Shown: piece by piece, positions 8,894 to 17,574 of the stretch
Layout of the letters: the number at the start of each line of letters is the position of its first letter
Position numbering within the stretch: position 1 is the first letter of the stretch
DNA from: an uncultured Lachnospiraceae bacterium
Lineage (GTDB): Bacteria > Bacillota > Clostridia > Lachnospirales > Lachnospiraceae
Length of the DNA: 64,000 nt
Reading direction: 5' to 3'
Assembly (NCBI GenBank): GCA_910577105.1
Contig: CAJTMB010000012.1
Location: 17,182 to 81,181, forward strand
The notes under the pieces: generated by a model
Told to the model about the DNA's origin: nothing
What the model saw: the letters and a program-made list of their open reading frames with translations, nothing else
Database searches by the model: none
Program-made: the position numbers and the translations under genes

Positions 8894-10162
8894 TTATCCT
8901 TCCAGTGCCTGCCTTAAATCCTCAATAATGTCATCAGCATGTTCCAGACCAACGGAGAAACGAATCAAGTCAGGAGCAACACCTGCCTCCACTAACTGTT
9001 CGTCGGTCATTTGTCTGTGCGTATGGCTTGCCGGATGCAGAACACATGTTCTGGCATCCGCAACATGTGTTACGATGGCGGCCAGCTTCAGTTTATCCAT
9101 CATGGAGGCAGCAGCTTCCCTTCCGCCCTTTAATCCAAAACTGATTACACCACAGGTACCGTTCGGCATATACTTTTGTGCAAGTTCATAATATTTATTT
9201 CCCTTTAATCCGGGATAATTTACCCATGCCACCTTAGGATGTTCTGAGAGATATTGTGCAACTGCCAAAGCATTTGCACAGTGCCGTTCCATTCTGAGAG
9301 GCAGTGTTTCCAGTCCGACATTCAGCAGAAATGCATTCTGCGGAGCCTGAATGGACCCTAAATCCCGCATCAGCTGTACAGTCGCTTTGGTAATATAAGC
9401 CGCCTTTCCAAACTTCTCTGTATATGTCACGCCATGGTAAGATTCATCAGGAGTGCAAAGTCCGGGATATTTATCCGGGTATGCGGACCAGTCAAAATTA
9501 CCCGAATCCACAATGGCACCGCCTACAGCCATGGCATGGCCATCCATATATTTGGTGGTGGAATGTGTCACAATATCGGCTCCCCACACAAACGGATTGC
9601 AGTTTATGGGGGTGGCAAACGTGTTATCCACAATCAGAGGCACCTGATGGCTGTGTGCCAGGCGGGCAAACTTTTCGATATCCAGTACCACCAGTGCAGG
9701 GTTGGCAATGGTTTCTGCCATTACGCATCTGGTATTGCTTTTGAATGCCTTTTCCAGTTCTTCTTCGGGAGCGTCCGGGTCAACCACCGTACATTCTATT
9801 CCCATCTTTTTCATGGTCACCGTAATCAGGTTGAAAGTACCGCCGTAAACGGTGGACGACAAGACTACATGGTCACCTGCCTCGCAGATATTAAAAATGG
9901 CATAATAATTGGCCGCCTGCCCCGAACTGGTCAACATGGCGGCAACGCCGCCCTCAAGCCGGCATATCTTCTCAGCCACAAAATCATTGGTGGGATTTTG
10001 CAGTCTTGTATAAAAGTATCCGCTCTCTTCCAAATCAAACAGTCTGCCCATCTGTTCGGATGTTTCATACTTAAATGTGGTTGACTGGTAAATAGGAAGG
10101 ATTCTTGGCTCACCGTTTCCGGGCTGCCAGCCTGACTGGATACAAATCGTTTCCTTTTTCAT
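8894..10162 (-). CDS. metY: O-acetylhomoserine sulfhydrylase (O-acetylhomoserine aminocarboxypropyltransferase)
   Basis: A PLP-dependent Cys/Met-metabolism enzyme that makes homocysteine from O-acetylhomoserine and sulfide. The 422 aa length fits MetY rather than the shorter MetB/MetC (about 380-400). The segment SGWQPGNGEPRILPIYQST at the N-terminus and the PLP-lysine context THSTTKYMDGH (about residue 207) are characteristic. The lyase motif DNTFATPINCNPFVWGAD is intact. It follows yebC by 37 bases and probably shares its promoter. No SAM riboswitch or T-box is visible upstream, so methionine control, if any, must be elsewhere. Confidence 0.93.
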   Translation of the reverse strand: MKKETICIQSGWQPGNGEPRILPIYQSTTFKYETSEQMGRLFDLEESGYFYTRLQNPTNDFVAEKICRLEGGVAAMLTSSGQAANYYAIFNICEAGDHVVLSSTVYGGTFNLITVTMKKMGIECTVVDPDAPEEELEKAFKSNTRCVMAETIANPALVVLDIEKFARLAHSHQVPLIVDNTFATPINCNPFVWGADIVTHSTTKYMDGHAMAVGGAIVDSGNFDWSAYPDKYPGLCTPDESYHGVTYTEKFGKAAYITKATVQLMRDLGSIQAPQNAFLLNVGLETLPLRMERHCANALAVAQYLSEHPKVAWVNYPGLKGNKYYELAQKYMPNGTCGVISFGLKGGREAAASMMDKLKLAAIVTHVADARTCVLHPASHTHRQMTDEQLVEAGVAPDLIRFSVGLEHADDIIEDLRQALEG

Positions 10163-10199
10163 GGTATGTAGTCCCGTTCCTTTCTCTCTATGTGTTTAT

Positions 10200-10928
10200 T
10201 TATTCATCCCAGTTATGGTATACAGCCTGCACATCGTCATCTGCATCCAGCAAATCCAGTGTGCGCTGTAAGTTTTTAATGGCAGTTTCATCCGAAAGTT
10301 CCACATAATTCTGCGGAATCATGGTTACTTCGGCGCTGAGCATGGGAATTCCCGCCTCCTCCAGCGCTTTTCGCACTTCTTCAAAAGCATCCGGCTCCGT
10401 AATTACTTCATAGCTGTCCTCTTCTTCCGAAAAATCCTCCGCCCCGGCATCCAGTGCCTGCATCATCAGTTCATCCGCATCTGCCTCATACTCATCCTTG
10501 TCAATGATTATCTGCCCCTTTTTATCAAACATAAAGGACACGCATCCGGGAGTGCCCACATTTCCCTGTCCCTTGGTGAATGCGCTTCTCACATTTGCGG
10601 CCGTACGGTTCTTATTGTCAGTCAATGCGTCCACAATAATGGCAATGCCGTTGGGTCCGTATCCTTCATAGGTAACATACTCATAATTCACGTTTCCGGC
10701 ATCCCCTGCCGCTTTCTTTATCCCCCGGTCAATCGTGTCATTCGGCATGTTATTGGCTTTTGCCTTGGAAATCACCTGTGCAAGCTTAAAGTTGTTTGCC
10801 GGGTCCGGACCGCCTTCTTTTACCGCAACGGCAATTTCCCTACCAATTATGGTAAAGATTTTACCTTTTGCAGCATCATTCTTTTCCTTTTTATGTTTAA
10901 TATTTGCAAATTTAGAATGTCCTGACAT
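10200..10928 (-). CDS. yebC: YebC/PmpR family protein
   Basis: A full-length 242 aa member of the YebC/TACO1 family: MSGHSKFANIKHKKEKND at the N-terminus, then the basic domain 1 and two acidic domains (residues 80-240). Some members were described as DNA-binding regulators. Members of the TACO1 branch act on the ribosome during translation of difficult (proline-rich) stretches. The canonical N-terminus fits the common bacterial branch. AAAGGAG lies 8 bases before the ATG, and a near-consensus promoter lies just upstream. Confidence 0.93.
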   Translation of the reverse strand: MSGHSKFANIKHKKEKNDAAKGKIFTIIGREIAVAVKEGGPDPANNFKLAQVISKAKANNMPNDTIDRGIKKAAGDAGNVNYEYVTYEGYGPNGIAIIVDALTDNKNRTAANVRSAFTKGQGNVGTPGCVSFMFDKKGQIIIDKDEYEADADELMMQALDAGAEDFSEEEDSYEVITEPDAFEEVRKALEEAGIPMLSAEVTMIPQNYVELSDETAIKNLQRTLDLLDADDDVQAVYHNWDE

Positions 10929-10975
10929 ATGTATTCTCCTTTAATCCTCTTTTTGTTTATTACAATACAGTCTAA

Positions 10976-11004
10976 AATATATCATTTATGGCCTTCTTCG
11001 TCAA
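10976..11004 (-). promoter_or_regulatory. sigma-A promoter for yebC-metY
   Basis: Minus-strand TTGACG (11004-10999) and TATATT (10981-10976) are separated by 17 bases, 48 bases before the yebC start. Each box matches five of six consensus positions. Confidence 0.65.
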
Positions 11005-11016
11005 GGCTGGTTTCCG

Positions 11017-11358
11017 TTATGTATCCAGTTCCAGGCTTATCATTAAAGCTCTGTTTACCTTCTGCATAATCTGGGTATCCAAATGGCATACTTTGTCCTT
11101 TAGTCTCTTTTTGTCTATGGTTCTGAGCTGCTCCAGCAAAACAACGGAATCTTTATCCATATCATAGCTTTCTGTGGAAAGTTCGATGTGGGTTGGCAGT
11201 TTTGCCTTGTTCATTTTGGAGGTGATGGCAGCACAGATGACAGTCGGGCTGTGCTTGTTTCCCACATCATTCTGTATAATCAGTACCGGTCTGATGCCGC
11301 CCTGTTCAGAGCCTATCACCGGTCTTAAATCTGCATAGTATACGTCTCCTCTTTTCAT
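11017..11358 (-). CDS. mazF: MazF/PemK-type mRNA endoribonuclease (EndoA-like toxin)
   Basis: A 113 aa protein of the Firmicute EndoA/MazF type: MKRGDVYYADLRPVIGSEQGG followed by RPVLIIQNDVGN and SPTVICAAIT. These carry the conserved Arg and Thr/Ser positions of the active site, with VVLLEQLRTIDKKRL downstream. The family cleaves mRNA at short sequence motifs. The start at 11358 is preferred over the in-frame ATG at 11367 because AGAAGG is 10 bases upstream of the former and touches the latter. In Bacillus the antitoxin gene lies between alr and this toxin. Here only 63 bases separate alr from mazF, too few for an antitoxin. Confidence 0.93.
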   Translation of the reverse strand: MKRGDVYYADLRPVIGSEQGGIRPVLIIQNDVGNKHSPTVICAAITSKMNKAKLPTHIELSTESYDMDKDSVVLLEQLRTIDKKRLKDKVCHLDTQIMQKVNRALMISLELDT

Positions 11359-11421
11359 AACACGCATCCCTTCTTCTAATCTGGTAGTAGTATTGCCAGT
11401 TTATCTGAAGGTATTCAAATT

Positions 11422-12564
11422 TTATCCGCCAATATACACTCTGGGAATCCGCTTACCCAAATCACACACCAATTCGTAATGGAAACGTCCTGAAACCTCC
11501 CCCAGTTCATTGGCGGAAATTTCTTCTTTACCGTCCCGGCCAATCAAGGTTACCCGGTCTCCTTCCGCCACATCTTCAATATCCGTTACATCCACCATAA
11601 ACTGGTCCATGCATACACGGCCCAGGATAGGCGCCTTCTTTCCCCGGATTAACACCCAGCCTTTATTGGAAAGACTTCTTGGATAACCGTCCCCGTACCC
11701 CAAAGGAATTGTGGCAACACGGGTAGGCTTTGCGGTTACATATGTCCCCCCATAACTGATGGGATAGCCTTCCGGCAGCCATTTGACATAAATCACCGTA
11801 CTGTAGAGGGAAAGCGCCGGTTTTAACGGAATAATATTCTCTGCCACCTCTTTAGACGGCAATATGCCGTATAACGTGATGCCGGCCCTTACCACATCCA
11901 TATTTGCTTCCGGCATCTCCAGAATGCCTGCGCTGTTGGAGCAGTCTTTAATCAGCCCGGTAAGATGCAAATCCTTCTCTATCCTGTCTGTAAAAGCCTG
12001 AAACTGTGCCAGCTGTTTTTTTGCGCTGGTTTTATCCTTCTCGTCTGCCTTGGCAAAATGGGTGAAAATCCCTTCCAGTTCCAGTTCTTTTGTGTCTGCC
12101 AGCTGTTTTACAAAGGCAAATCCTTCGTCATCCGGCATTATGCCGATTCTTCCCATCCCGGTGTCAACTTTAATATGTACTTTGGCTTTCTTGTGAAGCG
12201 CCGCGGCTTTCTGGGCAAGCTGCGTAATCGTATCCGCCCGAAAAACCGTCGGCCGGATATCCAGCGCAATCATTCTCTCATAGCTGTATGGAAAAGTATA
12301 TCCTAAAACAAGAATCGGCAGTGTGATTCCGTTTTCCCTCAGTTCAAATGCTTCCTCCGCGGTTGCAACGGCAAAACCGTACATAAAATCCAATTTTTCC
12401 AGAGCCTTTGCCACCGGCACACTGCCATGTCCGTAAGCATCTGTTTTAATGACGCCTATCATGCGCGTCCCGGCTTTCACATGTGCTTTCATGCTTTGCA
12501 TGTTTTCCACAATGGCATCCAAATCTACCTGGACATACCCTCTTGCAAATCTTTCCATATCCAT
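11422..12564 (-). CDS. alr: alanine racemase
   Basis: A PLP enzyme producing D-alanine for peptidoglycan. The lysine that forms the Schiff base is in GVIKTDAYGHG (about residue 40), and the second catalytic residue, Tyr, is in PISYGGTY. At 380 aa it has the normal length. ATG 12564 (MDMERFARG) is chosen because GGGAG lies 9 bases upstream; the ATG at 12579 is only one base from the AAGGA. It is the fourth gene of the rex-hypothetical-nnr-alr-mazF array. The alr-mazF neighbourhood is shared with many Firmicutes. Confidence 0.95.
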   Translation of the reverse strand: MDMERFARGYVQVDLDAIVENMQSMKAHVKAGTRMIGVIKTDAYGHGSVPVAKALEKLDFMYGFAVATAEEAFELRENGITLPILVLGYTFPYSYERMIALDIRPTVFRADTITQLAQKAAALHKKAKVHIKVDTGMGRIGIMPDDEGFAFVKQLADTKELELEGIFTHFAKADEKDKTSAKKQLAQFQAFTDRIEKDLHLTGLIKDCSNSAGILEMPEANMDVVRAGITLYGILPSKEVAENIIPLKPALSLYSTVIYVKWLPEGYPISYGGTYVTAKPTRVATIPLGYGDGYPRSLSNKGWVLIRGKKAPILGRVCMDQFMVDVTDIEDVAEGDRVTLIGRDGKEEISANELGEVSGRFHYELVCDLGKRIPRVYIGG

Positions 12565-12605
12565 GTTGATAACTCCCATTCCTTGTCAGAAAAGCGAATG
12601 TTTTC

Positions 12606-14135
12606 TTACAATAATTTCAGTCCTTTTGCAATTTCAGATGCCGTAAGGCCCGCGTTCCCCGTCTGTCCTGCCGCTGCGTCACCGGCACATGCATGCAGGA
12701 AAACGCCGTTTTCCGCTGCCATGCGGGGCGGCATCCCCTGTGCCAGCAGAGCGGCAATGATTCCTGTGAGCACATCACCGCTTCCGGCAGTAGCCATTTT
12801 GGAATTGCCTGCCGTGTTTAAAAACATGCCCCCGTCCGCTTCACATACATATGTGCGCGCACTTTTCCCTGCAACGATGCAGCCTGTTTGTTTCGCAGCC
12901 TCCCTTACGCATCCCGGTTCGTCCGCCACAACCTTTGCCGTCTGCATCCCCAGGAGTCTGGCAAGTTCCCCCATGTGGGGCGTAAGGATAACATTGCTTT
13001 CCGTCTCTTCATTGCGCTGTTTCAAAAGCTTTTGTATTTCTTCATCCATAGCAAGTATATTCAGGGCATCCGCATCCATTACCAACGGTTTGCTTTTTTG
13101 TGCAGTAACCAGCCTTACAAACCGCCTTGCGCTTTCACATACTGACAAACCCGGACCTATAGCGGCTGTCTGCGCCCATTCCAGATTATCCAGAAATTCT
13201 TTTTCTTCTTCCGGCATCAGCCCCTCTGAACTTTCATATGTCTGTACCAGCGCTTCCGGCAGCTTCTTCTGTACTGTTTCACGTATCTTTTTAGGAATAA
13301 CCAGTTTTACCATACCGGCGCCGGCTTTATAAGCGCTATAGCCTGCCAAAAGAGCCGCCCCCGCCATTTTTTCACTTCCGGCTATCAACAATATTTTTCC
13401 AAACGTACCTTTATTGCCATCCGGCTTTCTTTTGGGAAAAGCGTCCCCTGCCCCGTCCAGCCTTGTATACATGCCCGGCGGCGTACCGCAGATGCTTTTA
13501 CGGGTAATGCCTATGTCGGCCAGTCTGATTTTTCCGGCATACAGACAGCCCGGGTACAGGTATAAGCCGCGTTTCCTAAAAGCCAGCGTCACGGTTTCCT
13601 CTGCTTTCACGGCAGTACCCAGAACAGCCCCGGTATCTGCGTCAATCCCGGAAGGCATATCGATGGAAATCCGGTACGCCTTCCGGGCGTTAATAGCTTC
13701 TATTGCTTCCTTATATGCTCCTGTCACTTCGCGGGAAAGCCCTGTTCCAAACAGGGCGTCCACAATGATATCATAAGTATTGTCCGGAATCTCATTTAAA
13801 GGACGGACACCGTACTTTTCCAGTATGGAAAGCTGAACCTTCGTTTCTTTGCCTGCTTTTTGGGTGTTGCCGATAAGCACCGTATCCACATCTGTTCCCA
13901 AATCAGCCAGAAGCCTTGCCACACATAGGCCGTCTCCGCCATTATTGCCCGTGCCGCATACGCAGAGCACCCGTCCCTTCCCCTTTTGCACGTTTAGGTA
14001 AAACAGGGCTTCCCGTATGCAGCGCACGGTCTCCAGGGCAGCCCTTTCCATCAGCACCAGCGCCGGAATGCCAATATGCTCTATGGTATAATTATCATAT
14101 GCCCGCATCTCTTTTCCTGTTACCAGATATTCCAT
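12606..14135 (-). CDS. nnr: bifunctional NAD(P)H-hydrate epimerase/dehydratase
   Basis: Repairs hydrated NADH and NADPH. The N-terminal YjeF_N epimerase domain (residues 1-215) has the motif CGTGNNGGDGLCVARLL. The C-terminal ADP/ATP-dependent dehydratase domain (about 230-505) shows NKGTFGKILLIAGS, LTPHMGELARLLG and the nucleotide-binding loop ATAGSGDVLTGIIAAL. At 509 aa both domains are complete and fused, as is common in bacteria. It lies 20 bases after the preceding hypothetical gene, in the rex operon. Sharing a transcript with the NADH sensor Rex makes metabolic sense for a nicotinamide repair enzyme, though that is inference. Confidence 0.95.
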   Translation of the reverse strand: MEYLVTGKEMRAYDNYTIEHIGIPALVLMERAALETVRCIREALFYLNVQKGKGRVLCVCGTGNNGGDGLCVARLLADLGTDVDTVLIGNTQKAGKETKVQLSILEKYGVRPLNEIPDNTYDIIVDALFGTGLSREVTGAYKEAIEAINARKAYRISIDMPSGIDADTGAVLGTAVKAEETVTLAFRKRGLYLYPGCLYAGKIRLADIGITRKSICGTPPGMYTRLDGAGDAFPKRKPDGNKGTFGKILLIAGSEKMAGAALLAGYSAYKAGAGMVKLVIPKKIRETVQKKLPEALVQTYESSEGLMPEEEKEFLDNLEWAQTAAIGPGLSVCESARRFVRLVTAQKSKPLVMDADALNILAMDEEIQKLLKQRNEETESNVILTPHMGELARLLGMQTAKVVADEPGCVREAAKQTGCIVAGKSARTYVCEADGGMFLNTAGNSKMATAGSGDVLTGIIAALLAQGMPPRMAAENGVFLHACAGDAAAGQTGNAGLTASEIAKGLKLL

Positions 14136-14154
14136 CCTTCTTTTTCCTTTCTCA

Positions 14155-14787
14155 CTATTTCCCGGATTTTTGAGGATGCTTTTTTTCAGGATTGTATTTC
14201 ATGTCGAAAACATCAATCACGTCGGCCCCGAATATGGCGTGCATGTAGGAATATAAATCATAATTCTGCTGTTCTTTTTCCTGTTTGCGGATGATTTTCT
14301 TTTTCAATTCTATCCTGATGCGGGTAATCCACTCCCCGATTTCGTCAATTTCTATCGTATTTTCTTTTAATTTTTCATAACAGGCATCCATCGTTGCAAG
14401 CATTAAATCGTAATTGGCCTGTTCAATCTCCCTGGGCAAATCCATAAGTTCATCCTTATAGGCGTCCAGTTTGTCGTTGCACTCATTGATGAGACGCTTG
14501 TTGTCCTCAATTTTTTTCTCCAGCGAGGCATTCGGGTTCTGCCCCAGTTCATCCACCATCGGAACAATTTCTTCCATAAGTTTCTTTTTAAGCTGTCTGA
14601 TTTCTTTTGATTCCGTATTGTATTTGCCTTGTCTTTTCAGCAGTTCATTCAGCCTGTCTTCCAGTTTCAATATTGCCAATGTCGTGTCCGCAGTGTTAAA
14701 AAGTCTGTGCCACTTATTGTCCAGCGTCAGTATCGGAATCTTCTTGTCCGTCAGCGCCGGCACATATACTTCTTCCTTTCGCCCCAT
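14155..14787 (-). CDS. conserved hypothetical coiled-coil protein
   Basis: I do not recognise a named family. The 210 aa product begins MGRKEEVYVPALTDKKIP. It is dominated by long amphipathic helices (about residues 35-170) rich in Leu, Lys and Glu, consistent with a coiled coil, and it has a basic tail. There is no signal peptide or membrane segment, so it is probably cytoplasmic. The ATG at 14787 has AAGGA 5 bases upstream. The longer reading to 14937 would overlap rex and begins without a binding site. It sits between rex and nnr with gaps of under 25 bases, so it is almost surely co-transcribed with both. Confidence 0.8.
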   Translation of the reverse strand: MGRKEEVYVPALTDKKIPILTLDNKWHRLFNTADTTLAILKLEDRLNELLKRQGKYNTESKEIRQLKKKLMEEIVPMVDELGQNPNASLEKKIEDNKRLINECNDKLDAYKDELMDLPREIEQANYDLMLATMDACYEKLKENTIEIDEIGEWITRIRIELKKKIIRKQEKEQQNYDLYSYMHAIFGADVIDVFDMKYNPEKKHPQKSGK

Positions 14788-14804
14788 ACTTTTCCTTCTT
14801 TCTT

Positions 14805-15455
14805 TTATCCCTGCTCTTTCTTGCTTTGACTGTAACGTTCCAGATTGTAAGATAATTTCATCAGACTGTCTGACAGATGTACACTTTCCACCAGAATCCC
14901 CTCCGGAACACGCAAATCCACATGTGCAAAGTTCCAAATCGCTTTAATTCCGTTTGCGGCCAGCGCTTCCGCGACCTCCACCGCACTGTTTTTGGGAATC
15001 GTCAGTACCGCAATGTCGATGTTGTTTTCCCTCACAAACTGTTCCACCATTTCCATTGGCTGTACTGCAATCTCCCGCACTTTCTTTCCGTGCAGAGCCG
15101 GGTTTTTGTCAAATATGCCCTTTAATATAAACCCCCGTCTTTCAAAGTTCATATAATTGCCAAGCGCCTGCCCCAGATTGCCTGCGCCTATGATAATCAG
15201 GTGGTGTGTTTTATCAAGTCCTAAAATCCTGCTGATTTCACTGTAAAGAAACTCTACATTATATCCATAGCCCTGCTGTCCGAAACCGCCGAAATTATTA
15301 AAATCCTGCCTGATTTGGGAAGCCGTTACTCCCATCAGGCCTGAAAGTTCCTGGGAGGAAATTCTTTCTACGCCTTCATCTTTCAGTTCTCCCAAATATC
15401 TGAAATAACGGGGCAGACGTCCGATTACAGCCTGGGATATTCCCTTTTCTTCCAC
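14805..15455 (-). CDS. rex: redox-sensing transcriptional repressor Rex
   Basis: A homodimeric repressor that senses the NADH/NAD+ ratio and usually controls fermentation genes. The winged-helix domain (residues 1-80) contains ISQAVIGRLPRYFRYL and TASQIRQDFNNFGGFGQQGYGY. The Rossmann domain has GAGNLGQALGNY (about 94) and the C-terminal swap helix. At 216 aa it is full length. The start codon is GTG, 7 bases after AGGAGG. A perfect TTGACA-N17-TATAAT promoter lies upstream and is back to back with the promoter of the divergent ABC-F gene. A possible Rex half-palindrome is noted upstream of pckA. Confidence 0.96.
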   Translation of the reverse strand: MEEKGISQAVIGRLPRYFRYLGELKDEGVERISSQELSGLMGVTASQIRQDFNNFGGFGQQGYGYNVEFLYSEISRILGLDKTHHLIIIGAGNLGQALGNYMNFERRGFILKGIFDKNPALHGKKVREIAVQPMEMVEQFVRENNIDIAVLTIPKNSAVEVAEALAANGIKAIWNFAHVDLRVPEGILVESVHLSDSLMKLSYNLERYSQSKKEQG

Positions 15456-15505
15456 CTTACTACCTCCTAAAGAACCGCCCTATTTTCTTTTTTATTGTCG
15501 ATTTT

Positions 15506-15534
15506 ATTATAGTAAAATGTTAAAAAAATGTCAA
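15506..15534 (-). promoter_or_regulatory. consensus sigma-A promoter for the rex operon
   Basis: On the minus strand TTGACA (15534-15529), a 17-base spacer and TATAAT (15511-15506) match consensus at all twelve positions. It should drive rex, the coiled-coil gene, nnr, alr and mazF. Its -35 box forms one half of a perfect palindrome with the divergent promoter. Confidence 0.85.
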
Positions 15535-15563
15535 TTGACATTGCAAAGTTTCACCTGTAAACT
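15535..15563 (+). promoter_or_regulatory. promoter for the ABC-F gene
   Basis: TTGACA (15535-15540), 17 bases, then TAAACT (15558-15563). The -35 box is perfect and the -10 matches four of six. It directly abuts the -35 box of the rex promoter, so both polymerases would compete for the same face of DNA. Confidence 0.6.
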
Positions 15564-15599
15564 AAATCTGATTACAATTTTCACAAAGGAGTTATCCAC

Positions 15600-17513
15600 A
15601 TGATACTTTCCTGTCAAAATATTCAAAAAGCGTTTTTGGAAAACACGGTACTTTCCAATGTATCTTTTCACATAGAAGACCACGAAAAAGCCGCCGTTGT
15701 CGGTATAAACGGCGCCGGCAAAACCACACTTCTGCGCATTATTGTCGGAGAGTTGGCTCCCGACGCCGGACAGGCAGTGCTTGCAAAGGGGAAAACCATA
15801 GGTTACCTTGCCCAGAATGCCGGGTTAAACAGCGAAAATACCATCTATGAAGAACTGCTCACCGTAAAACAGAATCTGATTCTCATTGAAAAACAGATGC
15901 GCGATACGGAAAAGTCCATGAAGACCGCTGACGGGACAGACCTTAATGCCCTGATGGAAAAATACGCTGCCCTGACCCACCGTTTTGAATCGGAAAACGG
16001 CTATGCCTACAAAAGCGAATTAACCGGAGTGTTAAAAGGACTGGGATTTTCAGAATCTGAATTTTCAAAACCTATATCCACTCTTTCCGGCGGTCAGAAA
16101 ACCCGGGTGGCTTTGGGAAAGCTTTTACTTCTTGCTCCCGATTTGATAATTCTGGATGAGCCCACGAACCATCTGGACTTAAATTCCATTGCATGGCTGG
16201 AAACCTACCTCATTAATTACAAAGGCGCTGTGCTCATCGTATCGCACGACCGCTTCTTCCTCGACAGGATTGCCGGAAAAATCATTGAACTCGACCAATG
16301 CAAATCCACGGTTTTTTCCGGTAATTATTCCGATTATGCAAAAAAGAAAGAGCAGCTGCGGATTGCCGAATGGCATGCCTATATGAACCAGCAGCGGGAA
16401 ATCAGGCATCAGGAAGAAGTTATTGAAAAACTCCGCTCCTTTAACCGGGAAAAATCCATCAAAAGGGCGGAAAGCCGTGAAAAAATGCTGAATAAAATAG
16501 ATGTGATTGAAAAACCCACCGAAACCCGGGCGGATATGCACCTTACCCTAAAGCCGCGCATTACCAGCGGAAATGACGTCCTGATGGCAGACGGACTGTC
16601 TAAATCTTTTGACGGACAGATGCTTTTTTCCGATATCCATTTTGAAATCAAGCGCGGGGAGCATGTTGCCGTCATCGGAGATAACGGTACGGGAAAAACC
16701 ACCCTGCTCAAAATCATAAACAGCCTTATCCCGGCAGATGCCGGCAGTTTCCGCTTAGGCTCCAATGTGGAAATCGGTTATTATGACCAGGAACATCATG
16801 TCCTTCATTCCGATAAAACATTATTTGATGAGATTTCCGACGAATTTCCTTATCTTAACAACACAGAAATCCGCAATGTACTGGCAGCATTTCTTTTTAC
16901 GGGGGAAGATGTCTTCAAACGCATCTGTGATTTGAGCGGTGGGGAAAAAGGACGTGTCAGTCTGGCAAAGCTGATGCTTGGAAACGCCAATCTTCTGATT
17001 TTGGATGAACCTACCAACCATCTAGACATTCTTTCAAAAGAAATTCTGGAAAATGCACTGAATGGCTATGAAGGCACGGTCCTCTATGTATCCCACGACC
17101 GTTACTTTATCAACCGTACGGCATCCCGTATTTTAGAGTTAACCGGGCAGACCTTTGTCAACTATATCGGCAATTACGACTATTATCTGGAAAAAAAGGA
17201 AACCATGACTGCTCCTTTACCTTCTTCCCCTATAAAAACTGCCGCTGTTTCCACGGATTCCCTGAGCAAAACCGATTGGAAACAAAAAAAGGAAGAACAG
17301 GCAAGACAGCGCAAAAAAGAAAACGATTTGAAAAAATGCGAGGAAGAAATCGAAAAGCTGGAGCAAAAAAGGGCAGGACTGGACGAAGAGATGAGCCGTC
17401 CCGATATCGCCACCAATGTGGCAAAGCTTCAGGAAATTTCCAAAGCACAACAGGAAATAGATGACATCCTTATGACGCTGTATGAAACATGGGAAACCCT
17501 CGCACAGGAATAA
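15600..17513 (+). CDS. ABC-F family ribosome-associated ATPase (YdiF-like)
   Basis: A soluble protein with two tandem ABC ATPase domains and no membrane segment, hence ABC-F. First domain (1-250): Walker A GINGAGKTT, signature LSGGQKTR, DEPTNHLDL. Second (about 325-540): GDNGTGKTT, LSGGEKGR, DEPTNHLDI. Between them is the P-site tRNA interaction motif region rich in Arg, Lys and Glu (about 255-310). A C-terminal basic coiled coil (555-637) follows. The 637 aa size and C-terminal extension resemble Bacillus YdiF. Family members bind the ribosomal E site and relieve stalling; some give antibiotic protection, for which there is no specific sign here. AAAGGAG precedes the ATG. Confidence 0.92.
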   Translation: MILSCQNIQKAFLENTVLSNVSFHIEDHEKAAVVGINGAGKTTLLRIIVGELAPDAGQAVLAKGKTIGYLAQNAGLNSENTIYEELLTVKQNLILIEKQMRDTEKSMKTADGTDLNALMEKYAALTHRFESENGYAYKSELTGVLKGLGFSESEFSKPISTLSGGQKTRVALGKLLLLAPDLIILDEPTNHLDLNSIAWLETYLINYKGAVLIVSHDRFFLDRIAGKIIELDQCKSTVFSGNYSDYAKKKEQLRIAEWHAYMNQQREIRHQEEVIEKLRSFNREKSIKRAESREKMLNKIDVIEKPTETRADMHLTLKPRITSGNDVLMADGLSKSFDGQMLFSDIHFEIKRGEHVAVIGDNGTGKTTLLKIINSLIPADAGSFRLGSNVEIGYYDQEHHVLHSDKTLFDEISDEFPYLNNTEIRNVLAAFLFTGEDVFKRICDLSGGEKGRVSLAKLMLGNANLLILDEPTNHLDILSKEILENALNGYEGTVLYVSHDRYFINRTASRILELTGQTFVNYIGNYDYYLEKKETMTAPLPSSPIKTAAVSTDSLSKTDWKQKKEEQARQRKKENDLKKCEEEIEKLEQKRAGLDEEMSRPDIATNVAKLQEISKAQQEIDDILMTLYETWETLAQE

Positions 17514-17520
17514 CAGCAAA

Positions 17521-17549
17521 AAGAGTCCGGCACGCCGGACTCTTTTTTT
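17521..17549 (+). terminator. bidirectional terminator between the ABC-F gene and icd
   Basis: A perfect 10-bp stem AAGAGTCCGG/CCGGACTCTT with a CACG loop is followed by a run of T on the plus strand. A run of A on the other flank gives a T-run on the minus strand too, so it can serve both convergent genes. Confidence 0.9.
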
Positions 17550-17574
17550 ATGTGTTTTTTAAGGCTGCCATAAG

